A stretch of 64,000 bases of DNA from Amycolatopsis alba DSM 44262 (GCF_000384215.1 NZ_KB913032.1:4543665-4607664); one strand, 5' to 3'; counted from the stretch's first letter, positions 19,468-28,957 are shown. Translations and numbers: made by a program. Notes: generated from the sequence alone by a model not told the origin.

Positions 19468-20142
19468 GTGACGGAGAACCAGCAGACGCGGGAGCCGGTC
19501 AAGGTCTTCCTCGTCGACGACCACGCGCTCTTCCGGGCAGGCGTGCGCACCGAACTGGATTCGATCACCGACGACGTCCGCGTGGTCGGTGAGGCGGGTT
19601 CGGTGGCCGAGGCGGTCGCGGGGATCGTCCGGACCAAACCGCAGGTCGTCCTGCTCGACGTGCATATGCCGGACGGCGGCGGCGCCGAGGTGCTGCGCCG
19701 GGTCCGGCCGGAACTGCCGGACGTCGTGTTCCTCGCGCTGTCGGTCTCCGACGCCGCGGAGGACGTGATCGCCGTGATCCGCGCCGGGGCGCGCGGCTAC
19801 GTCACGAAGACGATCTCGTCGAAGGAACTCGTGCGCGCCGTCGTGCGGGTCTCGGACGGGGACGCGGTGTTCTCGCCGCGGCTGGCCGGGTTCGTGCTCG
19901 ACGCTTTCGCCGACCGGCCGGGTTCCGCGCCGATCAGCGACCCCGACCTCGACCTGCTGACGCCGCGGGAACGCGACGTGCTGCGGCTGCTCGCGCGCGG
20001 GTACGCGTACAAGGAGATCGCGTCCGAGCTGTTCATCTCGGTGAAGACCGTGGAGACGCACGTTTCGAGCGTGCTGCGGAAGACGCAGCTTTCGAACCGG
20101 TACGAGCTTTCGCGCTGGGCTTCCGACCGGCGTCTCGTCTAG
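19468..20142 (+). CDS. LuxR/NarL family response regulator, partner of the PspC kinase
   Basis: 224 residues. The receiver domain has the acidic pair in FLVDDHALFRAG, phospho-acceptor Asp64 in VVLLDVHMPDGG, the Thr/Ser-type switch, and the Lys in YVTKTISSKELV. The C-terminal LuxR helix-turn-helix reads LTPRERDVLRLLARGYAYKEIASELFISVKTVETHVSSVLRKTQL. GTG 19468 with GAGGGAG just upstream is preferred over a longer frame that overlaps the kinase stop. It directly follows the kinase gene and likely regulates the divergent PspC operon. Confidence 0.93.
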   Translation: MTENQQTREPVKVFLVDDHALFRAGVRTELDSITDDVRVVGEAGSVAEAVAGIVRTKPQVVLLDVHMPDGGGAEVLRRVRPELPDVVFLALSVSDAAEDVIAVIRAGARGYVTKTISSKELVRAVVRVSDGDAVFSPRLAGFVLDAFADRPGSAPISDPDLDLLTPRERDVLRLLARGYAYKEIASELFISVKTVETHVSSVLRKTQLSNRYELSRWASDRRLV

Positions 20143-20511
20143 GTGGCGGCCGTCCTCATCGGCCTGGTGGCCGTGTTCTTCCTGGGGATGGGGCTGCTCG
20201 GGCTCGTCGATCCGCGGCGGCTGATCCGGCCGTTCGGTATCACGCTGGACTCCGCCACGGCGCGGACCGAAGTGCGCGCGGTCTATGGCGGCTTCGGGGT
20301 GGCTGTCGCGGCGTTGCTCGGGTTCGCGGCCTTCGACGTCGGCGGGATCCAGCGGGGTGCCGCGATCGCGGTGGCCGTCGCGCTCGTCGGGATGGCCTTC
20401 GGGCGGCTGGTCGCGCGATTCGCGGAACGGCCCGAACGGTTCTACCCGAGCTGGCTCTACTTCTGGGTCGAGCTCGTCATGGCCGCCATGCTCGTCTTCG
20501 CGGCCCTCTGA
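20143..20511 (+). CDS. DUF4345 membrane protein
   Basis: 122 residues with four hydrophobic helices and the DUF4345 look: a first helix AAVLIGLVAVFFLGMGLLGL, then PRRLIRPFGI and a short charged loop EVRAVYGGFGVAVAALLGF, GMAFGRLVARFAERPERFYP, and a last helix WVELVMAAMLVFAAL. The GTG start follows the regulator stop without a gap, so it is translationally coupled to the two-component genes. Function unknown. Confidence 0.82.
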   Translation: MAAVLIGLVAVFFLGMGLLGLVDPRRLIRPFGITLDSATARTEVRAVYGGFGVAVAALLGFAAFDVGGIQRGAAIAVAVALVGMAFGRLVARFAERPERFYPSWLYFWVELVMAAMLVFAAL

Positions 20512-20517
20512 CCCGTC

Positions 20518-20591
20518 TCGACTTTCGCGGGCTAATCGCGATCCGGCAGGTCCAGGGCCTCACCGCATCGAGATTAGCCCGCGAAAGTCGA
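20518..20591. repeat. Inverted pair of the dispersed repeat between convergent genes
   Basis: Forward copy 20518-20543 and reverse copy 20567-20591 (one mismatch, GAGAT for GCGAT), with a 23-nt loop. It lies 6 nt after the DUF4345 stop and 45 nt before the end of the convergent transporter gene. Confidence 0.9.
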
Positions 20592-20636
20592 GTCAGGCCG
20601 CGGAGCCGGACCCGTCGAACCGCACGCTCCAGGTCG

Positions 20637-21581
20637 TCACGGCGCGGCCTCCCCGGCGGCGGCGAGCGGGCGCTCCACCACGGGGGCGGTAGCAAAGGTC
20701 CCTCGCTCCCGCGGGCGGAGCCGGGTCAGCGCGACCCCGCCCAGCACGACGACCATCCCGGCGATCACCCGGAAGCTCAGCGGCTCGGCCAGGAACACCG
20801 CCCCCAGCAGCACCGAGACCACCGGCAGCAGGTACCCGACGATCGACGCCGCGACGGCGCCCTCGCTCGCGAGCAGCTGGTAGTTCAGCGCGAAGGCGAT
20901 CCCGGTCGACCCGATCCCCAGGATCACCACCGCCACGATCGCACCGGTGCTCAGGTGCACCGGTTCGAAGCCGCCCATCGGCAGCGCCAGCAGCAGGAAC
21001 CCGGTCGCGAGCAGCATCTGTCCGCCAGCCAGCGACATCGGCGAGTCACCGGTGCCGGTGAGGTATTTGCCCTCGTACACGAACGCGAAACCGTAGCTCG
21101 CGGCCGCCGCGAGGCACGCCAGCGCGCCCCAGCTGAGCAGGCCGGACGCTTCCCACGGCGCGAAGATCAGCAGGATCCCGGCGAGCCCGGCGATCAGCCC
21201 GGCGACCCGGAGCGCGGTCATCTTCGTCCGCGTTCCCAGCATCGGCGCGGCGAGCAGCACCCACAACGGTGTCGTCGAGTTCAGGACGCCGGTGATCCCT
21301 GAGTCGACCGTCAGCTCGCCCCACGCGAACAGCAGGAACGGCAGCGCGTTGTGGAAGAACGCCGCGACGGCCAGATGTCCCCAGATCCGCCGTCCCGACG
21401 GCAGCCGGTCCCGGCCGAGGTAGCAGAGCCCGATCAGCACCGCCGCGCCGAGCGCGACCCGCGCCAGCACCAGCTGCACCGGCGAAAACGCGCCCAGTCC
21501 CAGTTTGATCCAGAAGAAACTCGATCCCCACATGAGCGCCAGCGCGCCGATCCGCAGCAGGGTCTTCGTCTCGCCCACCCG
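20637..21581 (-). CDS. DMT/EamA family transporter
   Basis: 314 residues with ten predicted helices in two EamA repeats. The first repeat starts GALALMWGSSFFWIKLGLGAFSP, the second WGALACLAAAASYGFAFVYEGK. GTG 21581 is chosen because AAGGAGG lies 5 nt upstream. It is probably an exporter of a small metabolite; specificity unknown. It is divergent from a LysR gene that may control it. Its hydrophilic C-terminus, after the last helix, contains the peptide ERGTFATAP encoded by a second type of dispersed repeat. Confidence 0.9.
   Translation of the reverse strand, partial: RVGETKTLLRIGALALMWGSSFFWIKLGLGAFSPVQLVLARVALGAAVLIGLCYLGRDRLPSGRRIWGHLAVAAFFHNALPFLLFAWGELTVDSGITGVLNSTTPLWVLLAAPMLGTRTKMTALRVAGLIAGLAGILLIFAPWEASGLLSWGALACLAAAASYGFAFVYEGKYLTGTGDSPMSLAGGQMLLATGFLLLALPMGGFEPVHLSTGAIVAVVILGIGSTGIAFALNYQLLASEGAVAASIVGYLLPVVSVLLGAVFLAEPLSFRVIAGMVVVLGGVALTRLRPRERGTFATAPVVERPLAAAGEAAP
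20682..20709 (-). repeat. Second dispersed repeat (28 bp) inside the transporter coding region
   Basis: On the minus strand this reads GGAGC-GAGGGACC-TTTGCTACC and so on. It is 27 of 28 bases identical to 62226-62253 and close to 29349-29375. It encodes ERGTFATAP in the C-terminal tail. Confidence 0.8.
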
Positions 21582-21679
21582 GTCCTCCTTAAGTGCCTGG
21601 CCCAGCTTCGCCGCGCCGACGCGTAAGGACAAGCGAAAATAACTGCAGGAAGCCTTAAGGAGAACTGTAAGATCGGAGC

Positions 21680-22579
21680 ATGCTGGACGTCCGCCGCATG
21701 CAGGTCCTCCGAGCCGTGATCAGCAGCGGTTCGATCACCGCCGCCGCCCGGAACCTCGGCTACACACCCTCCGCGATCAGCCAGCAATTGTCCACGCTGG
21801 AAAGGGAAGCGGGCGTCGAGTTGCTCGAACGCGTCGGCCGCGGCGTGCGGCCGACCCCGGCCGGTTCGCTGCTGTCCGAACACGCGGAAACGCTGAGCAC
21901 CCAGCTCGCGAAGGCCGAAGCCGCGCTCACCGAACTCAAGGAAGGCCGCACAGGCAGGCTCGCGATCCGCTACTTCGCCACAGCTGGCGCTTCGTTGGTG
22001 CCCTTGGCCGTCGCCGCGCTGCGCAGGGACTTCCCCGGCGTCCGTCTCGACCTGAAACTGGTCGAGCCCGACGATTCGCTGCCCGAGATCGAGTCGGGCA
22101 AGGCCGACGTCGCGATGATCGTGCTCCCCAGCGACAACCCCCGGATCAAGGGCGCCGAGTACATTCACCTCCTCGACGACCCGTACCGCGCGATCCTGCC
22201 GAAGAACCACCGGCTCGCCCGCAAACGCGTCCTCGACCTCGGCGAGCTGGCGGAGGATCCGTGGGTCGGCGTCGACGGTCTCCCCGGCGCATGCCGCGAC
22301 ATCCTCCTCGACGCCTGCGGCGCGGCCGGATTCGCCCCGAACCACGTCGTCGAATCCGAGGATTACCAGACAGCGCAAGGGTTCGTGGCCGCCGGGCTCG
22401 GGGTCGCGCTGATCCCGGAACTCGGCCTCGGCGCCCCGCACCCCGGCGTCGTCATCCGCAAGGTCCGCCGTCCCGATCCCGTGCGGTCCATCCACGCGGC
22501 CATCGCCGCGCACGCCAGGGAACACCCCGCGGTGCGGCGGTTCCTCAGCGCGATCCGCGAGGGTGCCCGAGCGGCCTGA
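21680..22579 (+). CDS. LysR family transcriptional regulator
   Basis: 299 residues. The N-terminal helix-turn-helix is MQVLRAVISSGSITAAARNLGYTPSAISQQLSTLEREAG. A type 2 periplasmic-binding-like effector domain starts near residue 90 (GRLAIRYFATAGASLVPLAVAALRR). It is divergent from the DMT transporter with a 98-bp gap that holds TTAAGGAG and AATAACTGCAGG, where binding sites may lie. By the usual LysR arrangement it probably controls the transporter. Confidence 0.93.
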   Translation: MLDVRRMQVLRAVISSGSITAAARNLGYTPSAISQQLSTLEREAGVELLERVGRGVRPTPAGSLLSEHAETLSTQLAKAEAALTELKEGRTGRLAIRYFATAGASLVPLAVAALRRDFPGVRLDLKLVEPDDSLPEIESGKADVAMIVLPSDNPRIKGAEYIHLLDDPYRAILPKNHRLARKRVLDLGELAEDPWVGVDGLPGACRDILLDACGAAGFAPNHVVESEDYQTAQGFVAAGLGVALIPELGLGAPHPGVVIRKVRRPDPVRSIHAAIAAHAREHPAVRRFLSAIREGARAA

Positions 22580-22697
22580 CCTTACGGGTAGGCGGGACTG
22601 ATCGGTTGGGCAGGAAACCCGGCTGAGCTTGAACAGCCGTACCGGCGGTCGACAACCTGGCAGAGAGCCCACAAACTCCGCCGGCGAAAGGACCTCC

Positions 22698-23366
22698 GTG
22701 CGTCCCCTGATCATCCTGCACGGCTCTTGGCACCAGCCCGCCCATTTCGACGACGTCGCCGAACGCCTGCGCCGGGAAGGCGCCGAGGTCACCGTCCCCG
22801 ACGTCGGCGCACGCCCGATCGCCGAGATCACCCGGACCGTCCAGGAAATCGTCGACGGGTCGGCCGAACCACCGGTGGTGCTCGCGCACTCCTACGGCGG
22901 AGTGATCGCCGGCGGGCTGCAAGGCGTCGCGCACCTGATCCTCCTGGCCGCGATCGTCAGCGAGCCGGGTGAGACCGCCCAGTACTGGATCGACCGGGTC
23001 AAGGAGGAAACCGGCCGCGAACCCGAGCCGCTGCCGTTGATCTTCGACGACAAGGGCATGACCCACCTCGACCACGCCGTCGTCCGCGAAGCCATGTACG
23101 CCGACTGCTCCGACGCAGTCGTCGAGCGGGCCACCGCTCTGCTGCGCCCGGAGCCCGTCTCGATCTTCACCGAATCGCCGACCGGGGCGTCCTGGAAGGA
23201 CACCCCGAACACCTACATCGTCTGCTCCGAAGACCGGGCGCTCGCCCCGGAAATGGTCGCCCACTTCGCCGCGCGCTGCCAGACGACGGTGACCTGGCGG
23301 GCGAGCCACAGCCCGTACCTCAGCCGTCCCGTCGAACTCGCGACACTGGTCCGCGAGCAGCTTTAG
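22698..23366 (+). CDS. Alpha/beta fold hydrolase
   Basis: 222 residues of the small hydrolase or esterase type. LIILHGSWHQPAHFDDVAERL contributes the oxyanion hole, VVLAHSYGGVIAGG is the nucleophile elbow with Ser, and the His is in WRASHSPYLSRP. GTG 22698 is chosen: AAAGGACC lies 5 nt upstream, and the preceding in-frame extension has no ribosome site. The stop abuts the stop of the convergent kinase gene exactly. Substrate unknown. Confidence 0.87.
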   Translation: MRPLIILHGSWHQPAHFDDVAERLRREGAEVTVPDVGARPIAEITRTVQEIVDGSAEPPVVLAHSYGGVIAGGLQGVAHLILLAAIVSEPGETAQYWIDRVKEETGREPEPLPLIFDDKGMTHLDHAVVREAMYADCSDAVVERATALLRPEPVSIFTESPTGASWKDTPNTYIVCSEDRALAPEMVAHFAARCQTTVTWRASHSPYLSRPVELATLVREQL

Positions 23367-24416
23367 CTAAATCAGGAACAGTTCCGCGAACAGCACTCCG
23401 ATGAGGATCGCCGCCAGTACGGCACCCGCGGTGATCAGCCACTTGCGGGTGTCGGGCGACTTCGCCGCGGCCGGCGCGACGGGAGCGTACTGCTGCTGTA
23501 CCGGTGGCACGTACTGCTGCTGCGGTGGTGGCTGAGGCGGCTGGTACTGCTGCGGCTGATGCTGGGGGAACTGCTGCTGCGGCGCCGGGGGCATCGGGAC
23601 CGGCATCGACGCGGGCATCGTCGGCATGGCGGGGGCGGTCGGCGGGATGAACGCCGTCTGCCGCCCTTCGGTGATCGCGCTCAGCGAGCGGACGGTGTCG
23701 GCCATCGTCGGCCGCACGTCCGGCTCGGCCCGCAGCATCTTGCGCAGCGCGCCTGCCAGCGGACCGGCGGTCTGCGGCGGCCGTTCCGAAGACTCGCCGT
23801 CCTCGCCGAACGGCGGCACCCCCTCGACGGCCGTGTACAGCGTCGCGCCGAGAGAGAACACGTCGGACGCCGAAGTCGCCGGCTCGCCGCGCGCCACCTC
23901 GGGCGCCCGGTACGCCGGACTCGCGCCGCCACCGGTGATGCCGATGTCGGTGAGCTTCACGCCACCGTCGTCGGCCAGCAGGACGGTGCCCGGTTCGACG
24001 GTCCGGTGCACCACCCCGGCCTCGTGCATCGCGGCCAGCGCCTGGCCGAGCATGATGCCCAGCGCGGCGGCCTGTTCCGCGGTCAGCCTGCCGTGCTCGG
24101 CGAGGAAGGTCGCCATCCCGCGCGACGGGATGTACTCCATCACCAGCCACACGTCCGCCCCGTCGGGCAGCACGTCGTACACCTTGATGGCGGTGGCGTG
24201 CTCGAACTTGGCCGCGTCCTTGCCCTCCTGGACGACGACGGCCTTGGCCTGCTCCGCCCGGTCCGGCGGCAGTCCGACGGGCAGGTACATGCGCTTCATC
24301 GCGACCGTGCGCAGCAGGCGGGTGTCGAACGCCAGCCACACGATGCCCGCCCGGCCACGCCCGATGGGCTGGTCCAGGCGGTACCGGCCGCCGACGATGG
24401 AACCTTCAGAACTCAA
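23367..24416 (-). CDS. Ser/Thr protein kinase-like protein with a degenerate catalytic loop (probable pseudokinase)
   Basis: 349 residues: kinase domain about 10-250, a Gln/Pro-rich linker, and one C-terminal membrane helix (ITAGAVLAAILIGVLFAELFLI) ending at the C-terminus. The Gly loop (GRGRAGIV), beta-3 Lys41 and Glu64 are kept, but the HRDxKPxN catalytic loop reads HRTVEPGT: the catalytic Asp (Thr139), Lys (Glu141) and Asn (Thr144) are all replaced, and DFG is DIG. Catalysis should be lost or very weak. TTG start, 13 nt after the active kinase gene. Confidence 0.88.
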   Translation of the reverse strand: MSSEGSIVGGRYRLDQPIGRGRAGIVWLAFDTRLLRTVAMKRMYLPVGLPPDRAEQAKAVVVQEGKDAAKFEHATAIKVYDVLPDGADVWLVMEYIPSRGMATFLAEHGRLTAEQAAALGIMLGQALAAMHEAGVVHRTVEPGTVLLADDGGVKLTDIGITGGGASPAYRAPEVARGEPATSASDVFSLGATLYTAVEGVPPFGEDGESSERPPQTAGPLAGALRKMLRAEPDVRPTMADTVRSLSAITEGRQTAFIPPTAPAMPTMPASMPVPMPPAPQQQFPQHQPQQYQPPQPPPQQQYVPPVQQQYAPVAPAAAKSPDTRKWLITAGAVLAAILIGVLFAELFLI

Positions 24417-24429
24417 TTGCAGCCTCGGA

Positions 24430-26061
24430 TCACGGGGTCGCCGGAGGGGACGTGTCGGTCGGTTCGGACTTCGTCGGCGGCGTCGTCGTCGTTGGAGACG
24501 TCTTCGTCGGAGTCGTCTTGGTGGGCGTCCTCGTCGGCGTCGGCGGATCCGGCTCCTGCGTCTGCGTCGCCTTGCTCGACGTCTTCTTCGACGAAGACGT
24601 CTCCTTGGGCGGCTCGGCCGACTGCGTCTCCGACGGCGATTCCGTCGTCTCGGGAGCCGAGGACGTCGGGGTCGGGGACGGCTTCGTCGAGGAGTTCCCC
24701 ACCTGCGCGGGCGCTTCCGGGTTGTTCGGGCTCAGCAGCCAGAAGCCCAGCGCGGCCAGCGCGACGACCACGACACCGCCGATGATCGCGGGTTTCTTCC
24801 ACGCGCCCGGCTTCTCGTCGTCCTCGTCCACCGGGCTGGTCTGCGCCCTGGTGGGCGGCGGAGGCGGAGGAGGCGGCGGCTGGTCGTCGTAGTCGTCGTC
24901 ATAGGGATCGTCGTCGTAGGCGTTCGCGGGGATCGGGACGGCGCGGGTGGGCGCCGGGCCGCCGGGGTGGCCGCGTTCGGACAGCAGCGCCGTCTCGTCG
25001 TAGTTGTCGTACCCGTCGTAGTCGTCTTCCGGGTAGCCCGACGCGGGCGGCTGGTGGTAGTCGTCCTCGTCGTAGTACGAACCCGCCGCGGCCTGCTCGT
25101 CGAGGAGCGAGCCCGAATGACCGGCCGATTCGCTGTCGAGCGCCTGGGTCACGCCCGCTCCCGCGAGACCGCCGGCGAGCGCGCCCGCGACCGGGGCGGC
25201 GAGCACGGTTTCGTCCGCGGGCCCGCCCAGCGGCGTCTCACCCCGCGCGACAGCGGCGAGGAGCTCTTCGCACTCTTCGGCGGTGGGACGGTGCCGCACC
25301 TCCGGGTGCAGCAGGACGGCCAGCACACTGGCGAGCGGGCCGGACTGGCGCGGCGGGATGATCTGCCCGGCCGCGACCGCGTGCAGCAGGCTCAGCGTGT
25401 TCTCGCTGAGGCCGAACGGCGGCTGGCCTTCGCAGGCCGCGTAGAGCGTCGAGCCGAGCGAGAAGACGTCGGACTCCGGGCCGGGGTCGCCGCCGATGGC
25501 CACCTCGGGCGCCAGGTAGGCGGGGGTTCCGGCGATCATCCCGGTCTTCGTGACCGTGACGTCGTCCTTCGCCCGCGAGATGCCGAAGTCGGTGATCTTC
25601 ACGGTGCCGTTGGGCGCCAGCAGGATGTTGCCGGGCTTGATGTCCCGGTGCACGATGCCGACCGCGTGCGCCTCGGTCAGCGCCGCCGCGACCTGCGCGC
25701 CGATCCGGGCCACCTCCGTCGGCGGCAGCGTCCGCTCCTCCTGCAGCACCTGGGCGAGGCTGGTGGAGTTCAGGTACTCCATGATCAGGCAGGGCTGACC
25801 GTTGTCGTCGGTGACGACGTCGAACACCGAGATGGCGTTCGGGTGGTGCAGCCTGGCGGCGATCCGGCCTTCCCGCATCGTGCGCTGGCGGGCGTCCTCG
25901 GCGCCTTGGGCCTCGAGGCCGGGCTGCAGCAGCAGCTGCTTGATCGCCACCGTGCGCCCGAGTACCTCGTCATGCGCTTGCCAGACGGCACCCATCGCGC
26001 CTGTGCCGATCCGCTGGACTATGCGGTATCGACCGGCGACCAGGCGACCCTCGTCGCTCAC
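24430..26061 (-). CDS. Active-type membrane Ser/Thr protein kinase (PknB/Stk type)
   Basis: 543 residues. The kinase domain (about 10-280) has all motifs: GTGAMGAVW, Lys41, HRDIKPGN, and TDFGIS. A disordered Asp/Tyr-rich and poly-Pro region follows, then one membrane helix (PAIIGGVVVVALAALGFWLLS) and a Thr/Ser/Pro-rich outer tail with no PASTA repeats. GTG 26061 has GGGAGG 5 nt upstream. It is the first gene of a pair with the degenerate kinase and probably phosphorylates envelope or cell-division proteins. Confidence 0.93.
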   Translation of the reverse strand: MSDEGRLVAGRYRIVQRIGTGAMGAVWQAHDEVLGRTVAIKQLLLQPGLEAQGAEDARQRTMREGRIAARLHHPNAISVFDVVTDDNGQPCLIMEYLNSTSLAQVLQEERTLPPTEVARIGAQVAAALTEAHAVGIVHRDIKPGNILLAPNGTVKITDFGISRAKDDVTVTKTGMIAGTPAYLAPEVAIGGDPGPESDVFSLGSTLYAACEGQPPFGLSENTLSLLHAVAAGQIIPPRQSGPLASVLAVLLHPEVRHRPTAEECEELLAAVARGETPLGGPADETVLAAPVAGALAGGLAGAGVTQALDSESAGHSGSLLDEQAAAGSYYDEDDYHQPPASGYPEDDYDGYDNYDETALLSERGHPGGPAPTRAVPIPANAYDDDPYDDDYDDQPPPPPPPPPTRAQTSPVDEDDEKPGAWKKPAIIGGVVVVALAALGFWLLSPNNPEAPAQVGNSSTKPSPTPTSSAPETTESPSETQSAEPPKETSSSKKTSSKATQTQEPDPPTPTRTPTKTTPTKTSPTTTTPPTKSEPTDTSPPATP

Positions 26062-26280
26062 GCGACCTCCCTTTGGGCTCCGTCTTCACGTCGCGGAGTC
26101 GTCCGCGCACGCGGTGCGGCCTTCAGCACGCCACAGCGTTGGAGCGTATGCACATGTAGTGGTCTGTGTGCCGGCTTTTCCGAGACCGACTCGTGACAAG
26201 GCTAGGCGCTCACTCTGCGCACACACACGCGGTACGCACTGATTGCCCTGGGTGGAGGGCCGATCTACGCGGGGTGTCCG

Positions 26281-27126
26281 TCACATGTGCTGCGCCGACA
26301 GCAGCCGGGCGTCGGTGATCAGACCCGTCTTCTCGTCGGCGAACGCCAGCACCTGCGTGACCCGCACCAGGCCGCCGTCGGCGTTGCGCATGGTCACCAC
26401 GGCGAGGATGGTGCCGTCGGCCTGTTCCCGGACGTCCTGGAGCTGGATGGCGTCCATGGAGCTCCACGCCTCGATCAGCCTGCCCATTTCCGACTCGGCT
26501 AGCACCGGCGCGAGCAGCGACTTCGCGCCGTAGGGATCGGCGTCGACGGTCTGGTAGAACTTCCGGACCGCGTCGATCTTGCCCTCGGCCGTGCTGATCG
26601 CGGCAGGCTTGACGGCCGAGGCCGAACTGGTGCTTCTGGTCGCCGAGCCTTGCCGCGAGAGTGAGCCCGAGCCGGTCCCCGACGACGGCTGGACCGTCGT
26701 GCTGGTGACCGTGGACGTGGGCGCCTCGCGGTTCCGCTGCGGTTCGGTGGAGTCCGGGACGGCGAGCCCGCCGAGCGCGGCGGCACCGCTCATCACCTCG
26801 GGTGCGGCGGCACCCGCCACCGGACTCTGCCGTTGGCTGCCCGCGAGCACGCCCGCCGTGACGACGGCGCCCGCGACCAGCAGCCCGGCGGCGACCAGAC
26901 CGGCCATCTTGGCCCGCCGGGCGGCGCGGCTTTCCGGCTCTTCCTCGTCGGGTTCGGGGCGTGGCGACGGCTCTTCACGGGTGCGGGCGGGAACGAACTT
27001 CTGCGGCTCACGGAAGACCTGCTCGAGGTACTCGCGGTCGACGCGGGTGTCGTTCAGGATCTCTTCCGGGATGACGTCCTCGACACGTACGGCGTCCTCA
27101 CGCCGTATGCGCTGTCGATCAAGCAC
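26281..27126 (-). CDS. Single-span membrane protein of unknown function in the kinase cluster
   Basis: 281 residues: an acidic, Pro-rich cytosolic N-terminus of about 75 residues, one helix (MAGLVAAGLLVAGAVVTAGVLAG), a Ser/Thr-rich linker and a C-terminal domain of about 105 residues without Cys. The C-terminal part resembles small NTF2-like or tetratricopeptide-sized domains only in size. GTG 27126 has AGGAA 5-7 nt upstream. The next minus-strand gene has the same layout, suggesting that both are secretion- or kinase-linked envelope proteins. No family recognised. Confidence 0.75.
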   Translation of the reverse strand: MLDRQRIRREDAVRVEDVIPEEILNDTRVDREYLEQVFREPQKFVPARTREEPSPRPEPDEEEPESRAARRAKMAGLVAAGLLVAGAVVTAGVLAGSQRQSPVAGAAAPEVMSGAAALGGLAVPDSTEPQRNREAPTSTVTSTTVQPSSGTGSGSLSRQGSATRSTSSASAVKPAAISTAEGKIDAVRKFYQTVDADPYGAKSLLAPVLAESEMGRLIEAWSSMDAIQLQDVREQADGTILAVVTMRNADGGLVRVTQVLAFADEKTGLITDARLLSAQHM

Positions 27127-27382
27127 GAAATTCCTCGCTCTGGTCCGGGGCAGGCGCTGGGCCGTTCGGCCGACGCCACTGGTCCGCGCGGCCGTCTTCT
27201 GGACGGTGCGAACCCTGCTGTCGTCAGGTAACCCTGTGGAGGCGGCCCACGGCCAGGATCTATCGCCGGAATGCCGTCGCGATACGACGAACGGCAGCTT
27301 AGGTCACCCACCCGGACCAGGGGCAACCGCTCGGCGCACCGCACGTGCAGCGGAACAGGACACTTGCACGTGCGCGATCGGG

Positions 27383-28618
27383 CTACATGCCGTCGTCGAC
27401 GATCTTGTCGTCGTCACCGAAGGTCAGTGTGCGCTGCTCCATGGTCTTCGTTCCGTCTTTGTGCGTGACCTCGACGGTGTTGACCGTGACGCCCCGGCGC
27501 TGGTCGATGCTGACCTTCTTCACCTCGAAGTAGGCGACGTCGGCGTAGCGCTCACGGAGGCCCTGTGCGCCTTCTTCGCGCAGGCCGCCGGAGGTCACCG
27601 CGGCGGCTTCCTGGGGGTTGGTGGTGACGGCGTTGAGGAAGGTCTCGGTGTTGTCGCCCATCGCCTGGGCGTCCGGCTGCGACGCGTACCAGGGGGAGGT
27701 CGTGGTGGTGCGGGCGGCGGGCATGACCGGCGGTTTCTGCGGCCGCTCGCTCGACGACGACGTGGGCTGCCCGGTCGTGACCGGCCCGCCCGAGCCGGGC
27801 CGCGACTCGCTGTTGCCGGTGTTCTCACTGTCCGCGGAGGTGGCCGAGTTGCTGGAACTGCGGTCGTCCTTGGCGGAGGAGTCGGTCGCGGAATCGGACG
27901 GGTTGCCCGCCGCGCCGCCCGGTGGTGGCGTGGCCGGATTGCCCGCGAGACCTTCGTTGGTCAGCGGGCTGCCGCCGCGGTAGCCGGGCCAGCCGCCCTG
28001 ACTCTGCTGCTCCGGGGCGGGTTTGCCGACCAGGAACGAACCGGCGAAGAGCAGGCCGACGACGACCAGCGCGGACGCCGCCGCCGCGAACCAGGCGGCC
28101 TTGCGCCAGGTCTTGGGCGGGGTCACCGACGCGGGCACCGAACCGAGATCGAACGTGCTCAGGCCGTCAAGGGGAGGGGCGAGGTAGACACGGACGTCGT
28201 CGTCACTGTCGATCTCGACCGGCTGGGGGCGGCGGGGAGCGGGCGCTGTCAGCGTCACCTTCGTGCGCTGCGCGGCCTTCGCACGCCTTTCCTCGACGGA
28301 GGACAGGACGGGTTCCGTGAACGAGACCTCGACGCGGGCCGGGCGTTCCACGGGCACCTCGCGAGCGGGCTGGGGGAGCGGCAGACGGCCGCTCGATGGG
28401 GCATAGCCGGGGCTCGGCGCCCTCCCGTTCCGCGGTGGCGGCAGAGGAAGGGAACCGGTGGAGGGCGGGGCGAACTCACGGGGTGCGTGATGCCCGTGCC
28501 CGGTGGGGCGTTGCCGCCGCGGCGGCACGGGTGGGGTCCAGCTCTCGGTGCCGCCCGCCCGGTGGCGGCCCGCGTGCGCGGCGCCGTCCCGTCCTTGGTG
28601 TTCCACCCAGCCGTTCAT
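27383..28618 (-). CDS. Membrane-anchored protein with NTF2-like-sized outer domain
   Basis: 411 residues. A long cytosolic N-terminus is rich in Pro, Arg and Ser; a membrane helix (AAWFAAAASALVVVGLLFAGSFLVG) lies about residue 172-197; a disordered Gly/Ser/Asn/Thr linker follows; and a C-terminal domain of about 90 residues (residues 320-411) ends FGDDDKIVDDGM. The architecture repeats that of the downstream neighbour. Start ATG 28618. Function not identified. Confidence 0.75.
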   Translation of the reverse strand: MNGWVEHQGRDGAAHAGRHRAGGTESWTPPVPPRRQRPTGHGHHAPREFAPPSTGSLPLPPPRNGRAPSPGYAPSSGRLPLPQPAREVPVERPARVEVSFTEPVLSSVEERRAKAAQRTKVTLTAPAPRRPQPVEIDSDDDVRVYLAPPLDGLSTFDLGSVPASVTPPKTWRKAAWFAAAASALVVVGLLFAGSFLVGKPAPEQQSQGGWPGYRGGSPLTNEGLAGNPATPPPGGAAGNPSDSATDSSAKDDRSSSNSATSADSENTGNSESRPGSGGPVTTGQPTSSSSERPQKPPVMPAARTTTTSPWYASQPDAQAMGDNTETFLNAVTTNPQEAAAVTSGGLREEGAQGLRERYADVAYFEVKKVSIDQRRGVTVNTVEVTHKDGTKTMEQRTLTFGDDDKIVDDGM

Positions 28619-28957
28619 GTCCGAGCGACCCCCTCGTGGGCCGGCCCTGACGGCGATGTGACACCGGTTAAGCCGAACGGAGCAGCGGTTTCACGGGATC
28701 CCTCGCTTGCAGACTCCCAAGCACTCTCGTGAGCAAATGCACGCGCATGCGACTGCGGGCGCGCGGGGCCGTAGCCCCCGCGCGCCATTCGGGCACCGCC
28801 CGACCCAGACGCAAGGGTCCTCACGGGGTCCACATTAAGAGCCCGACGCCCCGCAAGTCTTCACCCACTCTGCAAGTTGCAGATGTTTCACTCGGTCGGG
28901 CGCGCCCGAATGGGCCTCGGTGACGTTACGCAGTGCTATCGGTGCTGGTGGCCCGGA
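28619..28957. other. Gene-free stretch with a strong hairpin
   Basis: This 339-bp gap lies between two minus-strand genes. It holds a perfect 11-bp stem (28758-28768 with 28776-28786, 7-nt loop), a second long-range pair (28785-28794 with 28904-28913), and no convincing coding frame. It probably contains the terminator of the small membrane-protein gene and the promoter of the next one. Confidence 0.5.
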
